Source of the DNA: Aureococcus anophagefferens
Lineage: Eukaryota; Sar; Pelagophyceae; Pelagomonadales; Pelagomonadaceae
Reading direction: 5' to 3'
NCBI RefSeq assembly: GCF_000186865.1
Contig: NW_008705572.1
Span: 331,384 to 395,383 of the forward strand
Length of the DNA: 64,000 bases
This document shows, piece by piece, positions 53,244 through 61,326 of this stretch. A program made the position numbers and the translations under genes. The notes beneath the pieces were generated by a model. It ran no database searches. It saw only the letters and a list, made by a program, of their open reading frames with translations, and was not told the DNA's origin. Every line of letters begins with the position of its first letter. Position 1 is the stretch's first letter.

Positions 53244-54310
53244 TTTACCATCTCCAGGTCGACGGGCGGGCCGCGGCCCGCGGGGCGCTCGAGGTCCGGG
53301 CCGTCGGACGCGGGGATGATGCCGTAGGGGTTGAGGTGCGCGTGCGACGTGAAGTAGTGCGTCTTGATGTGCTTCATGTTCGTCGACCGGCGGACGGCGT
53401 CGAGGGCGTAGACGTCGCGGACGAAGGCGTAGAGGTTCGGGTGGTCCTTGAGCAGGCGCGCGTTCGTCTTGAAGTAGACGCTGTAGACCGGGTCGAAGCG
53501 CACGAGCGTGTGGTAGAGCCGGAGGTCCAGCCACGTGAACCGGTCGCCGCCGAGGAAGCGCCGCTCGCCGAGCTTGGTTTCGAGCGCGTCCAGCGCGCCG
53601 AAGAGGTCGCGCGCGGCGGCGTCGTAGGCGGTTTGCGATTTGCTGAAGCCGCAGCGGTAGACGCCGTTGTTGACGCAGGGGTAGACGACGTCGGCGTTGA
53701 GGGCCGCCAGCTCCTCCTCGAGCGCCTCCGGGTAGAGGTTCACGCGCGGACGCTTCGCGAGACCGTCGAACTGGCCGTTGAGGATGCGGAGGATGTCGAG
53801 CGACTCGTTGGAGACGATGTCGTTCGTCTTCGTGTCGAAGAGCAGCGGCGTCGTGAAGGGGCCGTCGAGGTCGCCGCAGCTCGCGTAGACGTCGCGGATC
53901 GACGACGCGCCCGACGGGTCCGGCGCCAGGGCGTCGTCGCAGTCGAAGGAGCCGTGGCCGAGCGGGTTCGCCAGCGGCGCGTCGCCCGGCGACCGGTAGA
54001 CCCAGCCGCAGTGCGCGTCGTCGGCGTCGTCGCGCGTCTTCTGCCAGGTGGGGTGCACGACGGACACGGCGATGACGTCCTCGAGGCCCTTGAGATAGAG
54101 CGTCGACAGCGCGCCCGCGGCCCAGGGGCAGGCGAGCGCGACGTGCAGACGGTAGCGGCCCGCCTCGGGCTCGACGCTCGTCCCGCGGTGCTTCGACGCG
54201 TTGCGCTTGTAGCTGCCGTCCTTCGTCGCCATCGTGTTCGTCATGGCCGACATGCTGCTCGTCGTCGGCAGCCTCAGCAGCAGCGTCGCGCAGAGGGCGA
54301 GCCGGCGCAT
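53240..54310 (-). CDS. Glutathionyl-hydroquinone reductase (xi-class GST)
   Basis: 356 residues. The enzyme reduces glutathionyl-hydroquinones, a glutathione S-transferase with catalytic Cys. N-terminal RYRLHVALACPWA has the CPWA active site. Then LEDVIAVSVVHPTWQKT, FTTPLLFDTKTNDIVSNESLDILRILN (GSH-binding S/E), CVNNGVYRCGFSKSQTAYDAA and LGERRFLGGDRFTWLDLRLYHTLVRFDPVYSVYFKTN, with NPYGIIPASDGPDL near the end, all xi-class signatures. A leader MRRLALCATLLLRLPTTSSMSA could be a signal or transit peptide; inner ATGs would make a cytosolic form. Divergent from TEX9 across 255 bp that contains a perfect palindrome. Confidence 0.9.
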   Translation of the reverse strand: MRRLALCATLLLRLPTTSSMSAMTNTMATKDGSYKRNASKHRGTSVEPEAGRYRLHVALACPWAAGALSTLYLKGLEDVIAVSVVHPTWQKTRDDADDAHCGWVYRSPGDAPLANPLGHGSFDCDDALAPDPSGASSIRDVYASCGDLDGPFTTPLLFDTKTNDIVSNESLDILRILNGQFDGLAKRPRVNLYPEALEEELAALNADVVYPCVNNGVYRCGFSKSQTAYDAAARDLFGALDALETKLGERRFLGGDRFTWLDLRLYHTLVRFDPVYSVYFKTNARLLKDHPNLYAFVRDVYALDAVRRSTNMKHIKTHYFTSHAHLNPYGIIPASDGPDLERPAGRGPPVDLEMVN

Positions 54311-54502
54311 GCACCGGCGAGGTGCTTTCTCGTTTTTGAGCGGCGTCGAGTTGCGAGGCTGAAGCGCGCTTTTTGCGGCAGCGCCGAGAGCGAGGGCGAG
54401 GCAACGCTGGTGCGGCGCCGACGAAGTCGAGACGAGGTCCACCTCACCTCGACACCTCGGAGAGCCTGCACCGCTGGCCTCAAGCTTGGTGAGTGCCGCA
54501 CA

Positions 54503-54529
54503 GCAAGGGGATCTTCAAGATCCCCTTGC
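54503..54529. repeat. 27-bp perfect palindrome in a divergent promoter
   Basis: GCAAGGGGATCTT and its exact reverse complement AAGATCCCCTTGC are separated by a single C. It lies between the xi-GST and TEX9 start codons, about 36 bp upstream of the TEX9 ATG. It is directly followed by CACAGGTAAGC, which resembles a 5' splice site. Confidence 0.9.
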
Positions 54530-54565
54530 GCACAGGTAAGCTGCCCATTTGAGAGAACTCAAACG

Positions 54566-55792
54566 ATGGACGACATCGAAGAGCTGCGCCGCCGCGAAGA
54601 GGCGCTGACGCGCATCAACGCGGCGCTCGACGACGAGATGGGCGACCTCGACGGCGACGTGGAGGCCATGCTCGAGCGCCAGCGCCACGAGGAGCTCGAG
54701 CTCGCGTCGCGCGGCGCCTTCAGCGCGCCGCCCGTGCCCGCGCTGGCGCCGGCGCCGGCGCCGCGGAGCGCGTCGCGGGAGGCGTCGTCGTCGGCGCGGC
54801 GCGACGACGGCGCGTCCGCGCCCGCGCCCGGCCGCACGCGCTGGCGGTCCGCGCGGCCGGAGGGGGAGGAGACGCCGCCGCGGTCGTCGCCCGCGCCCGG
54901 TAGCGGCGGCGACGCGGCCTACGCCTGGCTCGGCGGCGCGTCGGCGCCGGCGAAGACGCCGCGGGCGCGGACGCCCGAGGGCCGGCTCGCCGCCCAGGCC
55001 GAGCGGCGTTTGGGCAAGGCCCAGGCGGACGTCTTAAGGGAGGACCTCGACCGCGAGAAGCAAAAGTCCGCGGCCCTCGAGCGGTCGGTCGGCGACCTCG
55101 AGGCGAAGCTGAGCGTGTTGGAGAAGGACCGCAAGATGCAGAAGCGCGACCTCGACAAGCTGAAGGCGCTCGTGGAGAAGGACGCGAAGGCGAGGAAGGA
55201 CGCGGAGGACGCCGCGGCCGCCGCGAAGCGCGATTTAGCCGCCGCGGAGCGCGTGCTCCGCGAGGTGAAGCGCGACAACGCCCACAAGGGCAAGGACCAG
55301 CACACGAAGGACGTGCGCCTCACGCGGGCCCTCGAGGACGTCGAGAAGCTGAAGAAGGGCGCGCTCGTCGAGCGGCAGAACGCGCGCGACGCGGCCGACG
55401 AGTTCCGCGCGGAGCGCGAGGGCTTCGAGGTGCGCATCAAGAAGCTCGAGAAGCAGAAGGCCGAGCTCCTCGGCGCCTTCCGCAAGCAGACGAAGCTCAT
55501 CGACATCCTCAAGAAGCAGAAGACGCACCTCGAGGCCGCGCGTCTGCTCGCGTTCACGGAGGACGAGTTCATGAAGGTCGTCAACTGGGAGGGGGACCTC
55601 CCGGCGAACATCAAAGACGGCGTGCCCCCGCCGGCGCCGCCGGACCTCCAGAAAGAGGAAAAACGCCAAAAGGAGATCAACCGCACCGCGGCGCCGCCCA
55701 GGGCCCGCGCGAAGCCCGCCGCCGCGAAGCCCGCGAAGCCCGCGGCGACGACGGCGGCGCAGGGGCGCACGAAGACGCTGATCCTCGAGTAA
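54566..55792 (+). CDS. TEX9: TEX9-like coiled-coil protein
   Basis: 408 residues. An N-terminal acidic helix (DDIEELRRREEALTRINAALDDE) leads into a Pro/Ser/Arg-rich low-complexity region. A long coiled coil runs about residues 135-345 (LREDLDREKQKSAALERSVGDLEAKLSVLEKDRKMQKRDLDKLKALVEK...). It ends with KKLEKQKAELLGAFRKQTKLIDILKKQKTHLEAARLLAFTEDEFMKVVNWE, close to the conserved C-terminus of TEX9, a ciliary/centriolar-satellite-associated protein. The last 60 residues are Pro/Ala/Lys-rich. ATG in ACTCAAACGATGG. Confidence 0.8.
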   Translation: MDDIEELRRREEALTRINAALDDEMGDLDGDVEAMLERQRHEELELASRGAFSAPPVPALAPAPAPRSASREASSSARRDDGASAPAPGRTRWRSARPEGEETPPRSSPAPGSGGDAAYAWLGGASAPAKTPRARTPEGRLAAQAERRLGKAQADVLREDLDREKQKSAALERSVGDLEAKLSVLEKDRKMQKRDLDKLKALVEKDAKARKDAEDAAAAAKRDLAAAERVLREVKRDNAHKGKDQHTKDVRLTRALEDVEKLKKGALVERQNARDAADEFRAEREGFEVRIKKLEKQKAELLGAFRKQTKLIDILKKQKTHLEAARLLAFTEDEFMKVVNWEGDLPANIKDGVPPPAPPDLQKEEKRQKEINRTAAPPRARAKPAAAKPAKPAATTAAQGRTKTLILE

Positions 55793-56102
55793 GAGACTGG
55801 GGTCGTGGGGGCGCTGCGGACAGGGCTGGGGGCCCCACTGCCGGCACCAGGCCCCCAGCTCATGTGCCCAGCGCCGCAGCACTGCCAGCGGCCGCTCGTG
55901 AGATGAGGAAGGTGCTTGCTCGCTTGTGGACACGGCCGGCGAGCGTCGCGTGCTCTGTTTCGACGCGTTTCTAAGCGCTCGCGTGAGTGCCGGGGCGTGA
56001 CCGGTGCCCCCGGCCGTGTCAGTCGGCGTCGAAGGCGTCGAGAGCGCCGTCCCAGACAAGTTCACTCGAGCGATTCGCCGCCGAGAGCGAAGAAATCGCC
56101 AG
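55793..56102. other. Intergenic, 310 bp, with hairpin
   Basis: Just after the TEX9 stop, 55825-55834 and 55850-55859 are a perfect 10-bp inverted repeat (GCTGGGGGCC and GGCCCCCAGC) with a 15-nt loop, a possible 3'-UTR stem. The rest is the 5' flank of the acidic protein gene. Confidence 0.5.
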
Positions 56103-56702
56103 ATGAATTTTAAGCAGTACTTCGTCGAGAACAACTTTAAGCCCGTCGGCTACACGAGCGAGAGAAGACCAGAGCCGACGGGCCGCAACAGCTTCTACGA
56201 AAGGACGGCGATCCCTCCCGAGCTCCTGTTCCGCGACGATGCGGACGACGTCATGCGGCCGCTGTTCATCAAACACCCGGGACAGCGGCGCGGGCGGCGA
56301 CGAGCGTTGGTCGGATTCGTGTTTATTGTCCTGCTTAGTATGTGTTCCTTCATCGTCTTCGTGCGCATCTGGAACGGCGCCGAGGAGACCGCCATCATCT
56401 CGGCGGTCGACTATCCGTCGCCGCGACCGACGCTGACGCCCTCGTACGCGCCGACAGTTTCGCCGAGCGCGTCGAGCGCAGACGAACCGGACGAGGAGGA
56501 GGACGAGGAGGAAACGAGCGAAGAGGAAACGGGCGAGGAAGAAACACGCGAGGAGGAAACGAGTGAGACGGACACGAGCGAGGACGAGGAGGAAGCGGAC
56601 GAGTCCTCGGACGAGGTCGTCGAGGAGGAAACAGACGTTGAAACCGAGGAACCCGACGCGCGACGCTTCCTCCGCGCGCCGGACCCTGCACATGCCCCGT
56701 AA
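56103..56702 (+). CDS. Small single-pass protein with acidic repeats
   Basis: 199 residues. A polar, Tyr/Phe-containing N-terminus (MNFKQYFVENNFKPVGYTSERRPEPTGRNSF) precedes one membrane span (ALVGFVFIVLLSMCSFIVFV). The C-terminal ~110 residues are Ser/Thr/Pro-rich then acidic (DEEEDEEETSEEETGEEETREEETSETDTSEDEEE), built by slippage-type GAGGAA repeats. Not recognised. It could be a type II membrane or cell-surface protein. The frame upstream of 56103 is entered only from GTG. It converges on the methyltransferase gene (5 nt between stops). Confidence 0.6.
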   Translation: MNFKQYFVENNFKPVGYTSERRPEPTGRNSFYERTAIPPELLFRDDADDVMRPLFIKHPGQRRGRRRALVGFVFIVLLSMCSFIVFVRIWNGAEETAIISAVDYPSPRPTLTPSYAPTVSPSASSADEPDEEEDEEETSEEETGEEETREEETSETDTSEDEEEADESSDEVVEEETDVETEEPDARRFLRAPDPAHAP

Positions 56703-56707
56703 ATCTC

Positions 56708-57649
56708 TTACCGCCGCCGCGGCGCCGTGGCCGTGAGGAAGGCGTCGACCTCGACCATGGTCGAGGGCCGGAGGTAGGCGCGCCAGTTGGCTTCGTAGTC
56801 GCTCCAGGTGAGCTGGCCGAAGGGCACGCGGAGCGCGATGGGGCTCGAGTTCGGCGCGCGGCGGACGATGCCGACGCCCCAGTCGAAGTCCGCCGTGACG
56901 ACGTCGATGTCCGGCGCCGTGCGCAGGTGGGCGATGGCCTGCCAGACCTACGAAAAACAAGAATCATCTCCGGCTGAAAAAAAAGATCGTGCGACGCCGC
57001 AGCGGACCGTGCCGTTCCAGTAGACCGTGCCCGGCGCCATCGGGAAGGCGCCCTCGGGCGGGAGGAGGGGCTTGCAGTCGTGGAAGAGCAGCGTCCCTCC
57101 CGGGTTGAGGATCCGGAGCGCGTTCGCCGCGTCGCGCACGACCTGCGCCGACTCGTGGAGCCCGTCGACGAAGATGAGGTCGAAGGTCCGGCCGCAGGTC
57201 GCGAAGAACTCGTCGGACGTCGCGCGGACGTTGCCGCCGGCGACGGGGTCGACGCCGACCTTGTCGACGAAGGGCACGCGCGAGAAGTTGGCCTCGGACC
57301 GGCAGCCGATCTCGAGGAAGCTGCCGTAGCCGAAGCGCCGCTTCAGGTACAAGATCAGCAACGTCCGGTCCATCGCGACGTCGAGCGGCGGCGGGCTCGC
57401 GCGGAGGAACGGGCTCGGCCGCGCCCAGTACTGCCTCGCCTCGGGCAGCGTCGTGTGGCCCGCCGCGACCTTGGCCACGTAGGCGAGGGCGCACGCGTCC
57501 TCGCCGTCGAAGAGGTGCTGCGCGTCGCCCATCTCCGCCGTCAGCTTCGAGATGGACTCGAGCGTGCCGGCGTCGAGCACGCGGCCCGCGGGCGACGGCG
57601 GCGGGAAGAGCGGGATGATCTGCGCGCCGAGGTTCGCGTAGTGGGCCAT
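56708..57649 (-). CDS. Class I methyltransferase (Methyltransf_24-like)
   Basis: Exons 57649..57008 and 56947..56708, 293 residues. From about residue 110: LKRRFGYGSFLEIGCRSEANFSRV (motif I, LEIGC), KVGVDPVAGG (acidic post-I), FATCGRTFDLIFVDGLHESAQVVRDAANALRILNPGGTLLFHDCKP, a clear Methyltransf_24 core with DLIFVDGxH. The second exon gives VWQAIAHLRTAPDIDVVTADFDWGVGIVRRA. The substrate is unknown; members modify sugars or small molecules. The N-terminal ~100 residues are not assigned. Start at 57649 (MAHYANLG); the frame upstream is entered from GTG. A 31-bp direct repeat (57670, 57713) precedes the ATG. Confidence 0.75.
56948..57007 (-). mobile_element. Short introner-like intron (60 nt, GT-AG) in the methyltransferase gene
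   Basis: The minus strand reads GTCCGCTG, CGGCGTCGCACG, a T8 run, and GTTTTTCGTAG before GTCTGGCA. The donor here is GT, eight bases before the CGGCGTC element start, so the layout matches the GC-AG introners. The flanking copies share only their first bases. Confidence 0.6.
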
Positions 57650-57669
57650 GGTGATGTTGCGGCGCGGCG

Positions 57670-57743
57670 CGTCACCGAGGAGATGAGAGGCCAAGTCTAT
57701 GAAGCTCGATCGCGTCACCGAGGAGATGAGAGGCCAAGTCTAA
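57670..57743. repeat. 31-bp direct repeat upstream of the methyltransferase gene
   Basis: CGTCACCGAGGAGATGAGAG plus eleven more bases occurs at 57670-57700 and 57713-57743, 43 bp apart; similarity extends into AAGCTCGA after each copy. It lies in the divergent promoter shared with the secreted glycosidase-like gene. Confidence 0.8.
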
Positions 57744-57984
57744 AGCTCGAGACGATCCCATACGCTCTCTCCAGCCAGGCCAATATTTGCCACAGATTTG
57801 CCACAAAGATGCCACACCCCAGCTCTTGCGAGGTCTTCCGCTGCTCCACCGCCGCCTTCAGCGCGGCGCTGAACGGCTTGACGACCCTCCAGCAGCTCGC
57901 AAAATACGCACACAAACGCATAACATCGCTCTTGCGACGGCGGTCCACCGTCGTTGCCGCGCAGCCGACGATCTCCAGCCGATA

Positions 57985-60288
57985 ATGAAGATGGCCTTCC
58001 TGAGCCTGCTCGGGCTGCTGCTCGCGCCCACGACGGCCCTCAAGATCGTCATGGCCCCGGATGCGTCGACCTACGCCATCGCCGACGAGACGCGCACGTT
58101 ATTCAAGTCGGGAACGAACTCCGTCGCCGTCTTCGTCGACGGCGCGTGGAAGAGCGAGCAGGACCGGACGCTGAACCTGACGGCCTACGACCTCGTCGAC
58201 GGCGACGACGCGGTCATCGGCGCCTACGAGGGCGTCGAGATGACCTGGGCCACGGACACGGGCACCAGGGTCGTCACGCGCGCGGTCGCGGCCGCGGCCG
58301 CCGCCGTGTTCGCGATCTCCTTCCCGGACGGCGCGGCGAGGACGTCGCCCTACGCCCACAACGGCGAGTCCCACGAGTCGGTCGTCGCGAACTGGCCCTG
58401 CTTCGTGAGCGCCTTCGGCGCCGGGCGGCTGTCCTGGGGCGGGCCCTTCGTGCGGCCGTCGCCGGGCGCCGCGACGACGGGCCCGATGGGCGGCCCGCTC
58501 GTCGTCTTCGACGGCGCCACGGCCGCCGTCGCGTCGGCCTACTCGTCCTTCAAGGCGAGCTCCGCGGGGCCGGGAAAGACCTGGGACGGCGCGCCGGCGG
58601 TCTGGGCGCCGGGCACCGCGGGCACCGTGGACTCGATCCCGGCGAACTTCAGCCACGAGTTTCTCGTGAGCGTGGGCGACACGGGGAGCATCACGGCGGC
58701 CGTGGCCGCCTGGGGCGCCCTGATCCGGCGCAAGCAGGGCGCGACACCCTACGACGACGTGACGCTGCAAAAGGTCGGCTACCAGACGGACAACGGCGCG
58801 TTTTATTGTTTTTGCGGCGGCGGCGACTGCTCCCGGACTCTGATCGACAAGGGCGCGGAGCTGCGCGGCAACGGCGCGCCCATGGGCTACCTGAGCTTCC
58901 AGGGCGCCGGCGCGTCGTCGGGCCGGGGCCAGGCCGCGCCGTGGTGCGTGTCGACGTGGGGCGTCGACGGCGGCCTCGGGAGCCAGTACCCGCTGTCCGT
59001 CGGCGAGCTGTCCCGCGCCTTCGACGCGCCGGTGCAGCTCTACGCGCCCTACTTCTGCCCCGGCAGCGACTACTTCAACGACACGTCGCCGTGGACGTCT
59101 CTGGTCTCGAACACGAGCCGCGAGGGCTGCCGCGACTACGCGTTCGAAGACGTGGCGCCGGCGCAGTCGTTGGAGTTTTACGGCGCTATGTTCGACCGGG
59201 GGATGGCCCAGGGCATGGTGAGCTTCGAGCCCGACTTCATGCAGGCGAACTACAACTGCGTCGACGACTTCGTACAGACCGTCGACGCGGCGGAGACCTG
59301 GCAGCGGGGCATGGCCGACGCGGCCCTGGCGAGGAACGTGAGCGTGCAATGGTGCTACGCGACGCCCACGGACGTCCTCTCCGCGACGGCGTTCCCCGCG
59401 GTGACGAACTTCCGCGTGTCGAACGACTTCTGCTACGGCGAGTCCTGGGACGTCGGCGTCTCGTCGCTGCTCGTCTGGGCGCTGGGCAAGGCGCCGTCCA
59501 AGGACACGCTCTGGACGTCGGACAACAACCGGACGGCGACGCCGGGCTGCCCCTGGACGCCCGACCACGAGACCGCGGCGGCGCCGCTCCACGTCGCCGT
59601 CGCGCTGATGAGCGGCGGGCCCGTGGGCATCTCCGACGGCCTCGGCCACACGGACTACGACCTTTTGAAGTCGGCGATCTCCGCCGACGGGACGCTGCTC
59701 AACGCGGCGAAGTCGCTCACGTCCGTCGACTCGATTTTGGCGGGGAACGGGCCGGCCGGCGGCCACGTGCTCGGCGCGCACGTCCCCTTCGGGAGCGCCG
59801 CCGCCGCCCACGGCCTCGTCTCCTTCAAGCTCAAGGACCCTTTTGCCGTGAACGCGTCGGACTTCTACCCGCGGCTCGCGGCGAACGTGACGTTCGCGGT
59901 CCGCGAGCGCCTCGGCGCGCCGTGCGCCGACGGCGCGCCCGCGGCGTCCTGCGTGACGTTCACGACGGCGGCCGCCGCGCCCGTCGTCACGCTGCCGGCG
60001 TCGGACTTCTCCAACGCGACGGCGGGCACGGACTACGCGCCGTCGGTCACGTGGCTCGCGCCCGTCTGCGAATCCGGGCACGCGCTTTTGGGCGATCTGG
60101 GAAAGATCGTGCCGCTGAGCCCGAAGCGCTTCACAAAGATCGCCTGCACGCCCCACGGCATCTCCGCGACCGTCGTCGGCGCGCCGCGGGAGGAGGTGCC
60201 CCTGACCTACCTCCGCCCCGCGGCGGCGGGCGCGGTCGTCCAGGTCCTCACGATCGTCGTCCCGCCGTCCGGCGAGCTCGAGCTTTAA
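57985..60288 (+). CDS. Secreted glycoside-hydrolase-like (TIM-barrel) protein
   Basis: 767 residues. The signal peptide KMAFLSLLGLLLAPTTALK is cleavable. The N-terminal ~230 residues look like a beta-rich domain. Then KVGYQTDNGAFYCFCGGGDCSRTLID, FQGAGASSGRGQAAPWCVSTWGVDG, FDAPVQLYAPYFCPGSDYFN, SLEFYGAMFDRGMAQGMVSFEPDFMQANYNCVDDFVQTVDAAETWQRGMADAALARNVSVQWCYA and VTNFRVSNDFCYGES follow the strand-by-strand rhythm of GH31/GH36-type barrels. SFEPDFM supplies the acidic residue at the nucleophile-like strand. I cannot assign a GH number. Several NxS/T sites (NDTS, NVSVQ, NASDF) and many paired Cys fit secretion. Its stop is 8 nt from that of the convergent GIDE-like gene. Confidence 0.65.
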   Translation: MKMAFLSLLGLLLAPTTALKIVMAPDASTYAIADETRTLFKSGTNSVAVFVDGAWKSEQDRTLNLTAYDLVDGDDAVIGAYEGVEMTWATDTGTRVVTRAVAAAAAAVFAISFPDGAARTSPYAHNGESHESVVANWPCFVSAFGAGRLSWGGPFVRPSPGAATTGPMGGPLVVFDGATAAVASAYSSFKASSAGPGKTWDGAPAVWAPGTAGTVDSIPANFSHEFLVSVGDTGSITAAVAAWGALIRRKQGATPYDDVTLQKVGYQTDNGAFYCFCGGGDCSRTLIDKGAELRGNGAPMGYLSFQGAGASSGRGQAAPWCVSTWGVDGGLGSQYPLSVGELSRAFDAPVQLYAPYFCPGSDYFNDTSPWTSLVSNTSREGCRDYAFEDVAPAQSLEFYGAMFDRGMAQGMVSFEPDFMQANYNCVDDFVQTVDAAETWQRGMADAALARNVSVQWCYATPTDVLSATAFPAVTNFRVSNDFCYGESWDVGVSSLLVWALGKAPSKDTLWTSDNNRTATPGCPWTPDHETAAAPLHVAVALMSGGPVGISDGLGHTDYDLLKSAISADGTLLNAAKSLTSVDSILAGNGPAGGHVLGAHVPFGSAAAAHGLVSFKLKDPFAVNASDFYPRLAANVTFAVRERLGAPCADGAPAASCVTFTTAAAAPVVTLPASDFSNATAGTDYAPSVTWLAPVCESGHALLGDLGKIVPLSPKRFTKIACTPHGISATVVGAPREEVPLTYLRPAAAGAVVQVLTIVVPPSGELEL

Positions 60289-60296
60289 GTTTTGTG

Positions 60297-61163
60297 TTAG
60301 ATTTGGGCCATGAACGTCATGCCCCCGGCGACGCCCGGCGGGATGACGATCTGCAGCTGGCGGCCGTCGGGGAGCGGGAAGAGGCACGTCGACCCCGGCT
60401 TCGAGCCCGGCGGCGCCACGAGCTCGACGACGGGCTGCGGCGGCAGCATCACCGGGACGGCGGCCTGGGGTAGCAAGGGCAGGTCGTCCCCGATGAGCTT
60501 CGGCTGGGACGTGACGAAGACGCCCTCCTGCTTGAACGAGTTCCAGGCCATCTGCTCCATGCGAGTCCATTGGCCTCGTTTCATGTCCTCCTTGGACACG
60601 AGCGACCGGTTCATGGGTTGGAGCGACTTGTGGCAGGCCGCGTGGGCGACGACGCCCAGCGCCGCGCACTGCTGCCCGACGACGAACGCTCGCTCCGTCG
60701 CGCGGTACCTTTTGTACGTCTCGCCCTCGAAGAAGTTGTGCCGCTTCATCTGTAGATTGTATCGCGAGCCGAGCGCGACGAGCGACGCCGACGGCAGGCG
60801 CGAGTCCTCCACCGCGCAGGGGTCCGTCAGCGTCGTGCAGACCATCGACTGGCTGTCCACGGCGACGCCGCCGCCCTCGACGTCGACGAGGCGGTAGGGC
60901 ACGGTGTTGGCCTCGGTGATCACCGGCTGCCAATAGGAGCTGTCGTCCGTGTCGACTTTTTCTTCGACGAGTAGGTCGTAGTAGACGCACGGCCGACCGC
61001 TCCAGGGCGCCGTAAGCACGGTCCCGCCCTCCGCGGGCAGGACGCGGCCCACGACGCGCGCGAGGCCCGGCTTGGCGTCGCTGGGCTTGACGAGCTCGAA
61101 TTTGGACATGATCTTCGCGATGCGCACGTCCTCGCCCATCATGACGCTGGCGCAGGAGCCCAT
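60297..61163 (-). CDS. GIDE-like domain protein with N-myristoylation/palmitoylation motif
   Basis: 288 residues. The N-terminus MGSCASVM fits Gly2 myristoylation with Cys4 as a palmitoyl site. Residues about 35-130 resemble the GIDE/BAM domain of MUL1/SPL2 E3 ligases: GLARVVGRVLPAEGGTVLTAPWSGRPCVYYDLLVEEKV...YWQPVITEANTVPYRLVDVEGGGVAVD. Unlike MUL1, no membrane helices and no RING (no Cys/His set) are seen. The C-terminus GRQLQIVIPPGVAGGMTFMAQ is a short P-G-V repeat motif common in stramenopile proteins. Probably a peripheral membrane adaptor. Start at 61163 is chosen for the lipidation motif; the open frame begins further upstream. Confidence 0.65.
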   Translation of the reverse strand: MGSCASVMMGEDVRIAKIMSKFELVKPSDAKPGLARVVGRVLPAEGGTVLTAPWSGRPCVYYDLLVEEKVDTDDSSYWQPVITEANTVPYRLVDVEGGGVAVDSQSMVCTTLTDPCAVEDSRLPSASLVALGSRYNLQMKRHNFFEGETYKRYRATERAFVVGQQCAALGVVAHAACHKSLQPMNRSLVSKEDMKRGQWTRMEQMAWNSFKQEGVFVTSQPKLIGDDLPLLPQAAVPVMLPPQPVVELVAPPGSKPGSTCLFPLPDGRQLQIVIPPGVAGGMTFMAQI

Positions 61164-61326
61164 GGTCAAGCTCGAGACCACGGTCAACGAGGTGCTGAAG
61201 ATCCGACGCAGGGACAACAAGGCGTGCTTGGAAGTGTGCTTGGCAATGCTCTCACCTCGCATTCCTGGCACTTGAGGCAGCCCGCTGTGCACGCTCGGCT
61301 TCACAAGTGCTTCACAGTAGCTTCAC

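Noticed and set aside
52332..54404. 690-codon minus-strand frame across TMBIM and the xi-GST gene
   Set aside because: Out-of-frame shadow; the GST protein in the neighbouring frame shows the CPWA active site.
54274..54501. Short upstream frame before the xi-GST start
   Set aside because: Entered without a convincing ATG context and lost within the promoter palindrome region; no protein features.
58099..60990. 963-codon minus-strand frame antisense to the secreted glycosidase-like gene
   Set aside because: Low-complexity Arg/Pro/Gly translation and no motif. The plus-strand protein has a signal peptide, Cys pairs and conserved strands.
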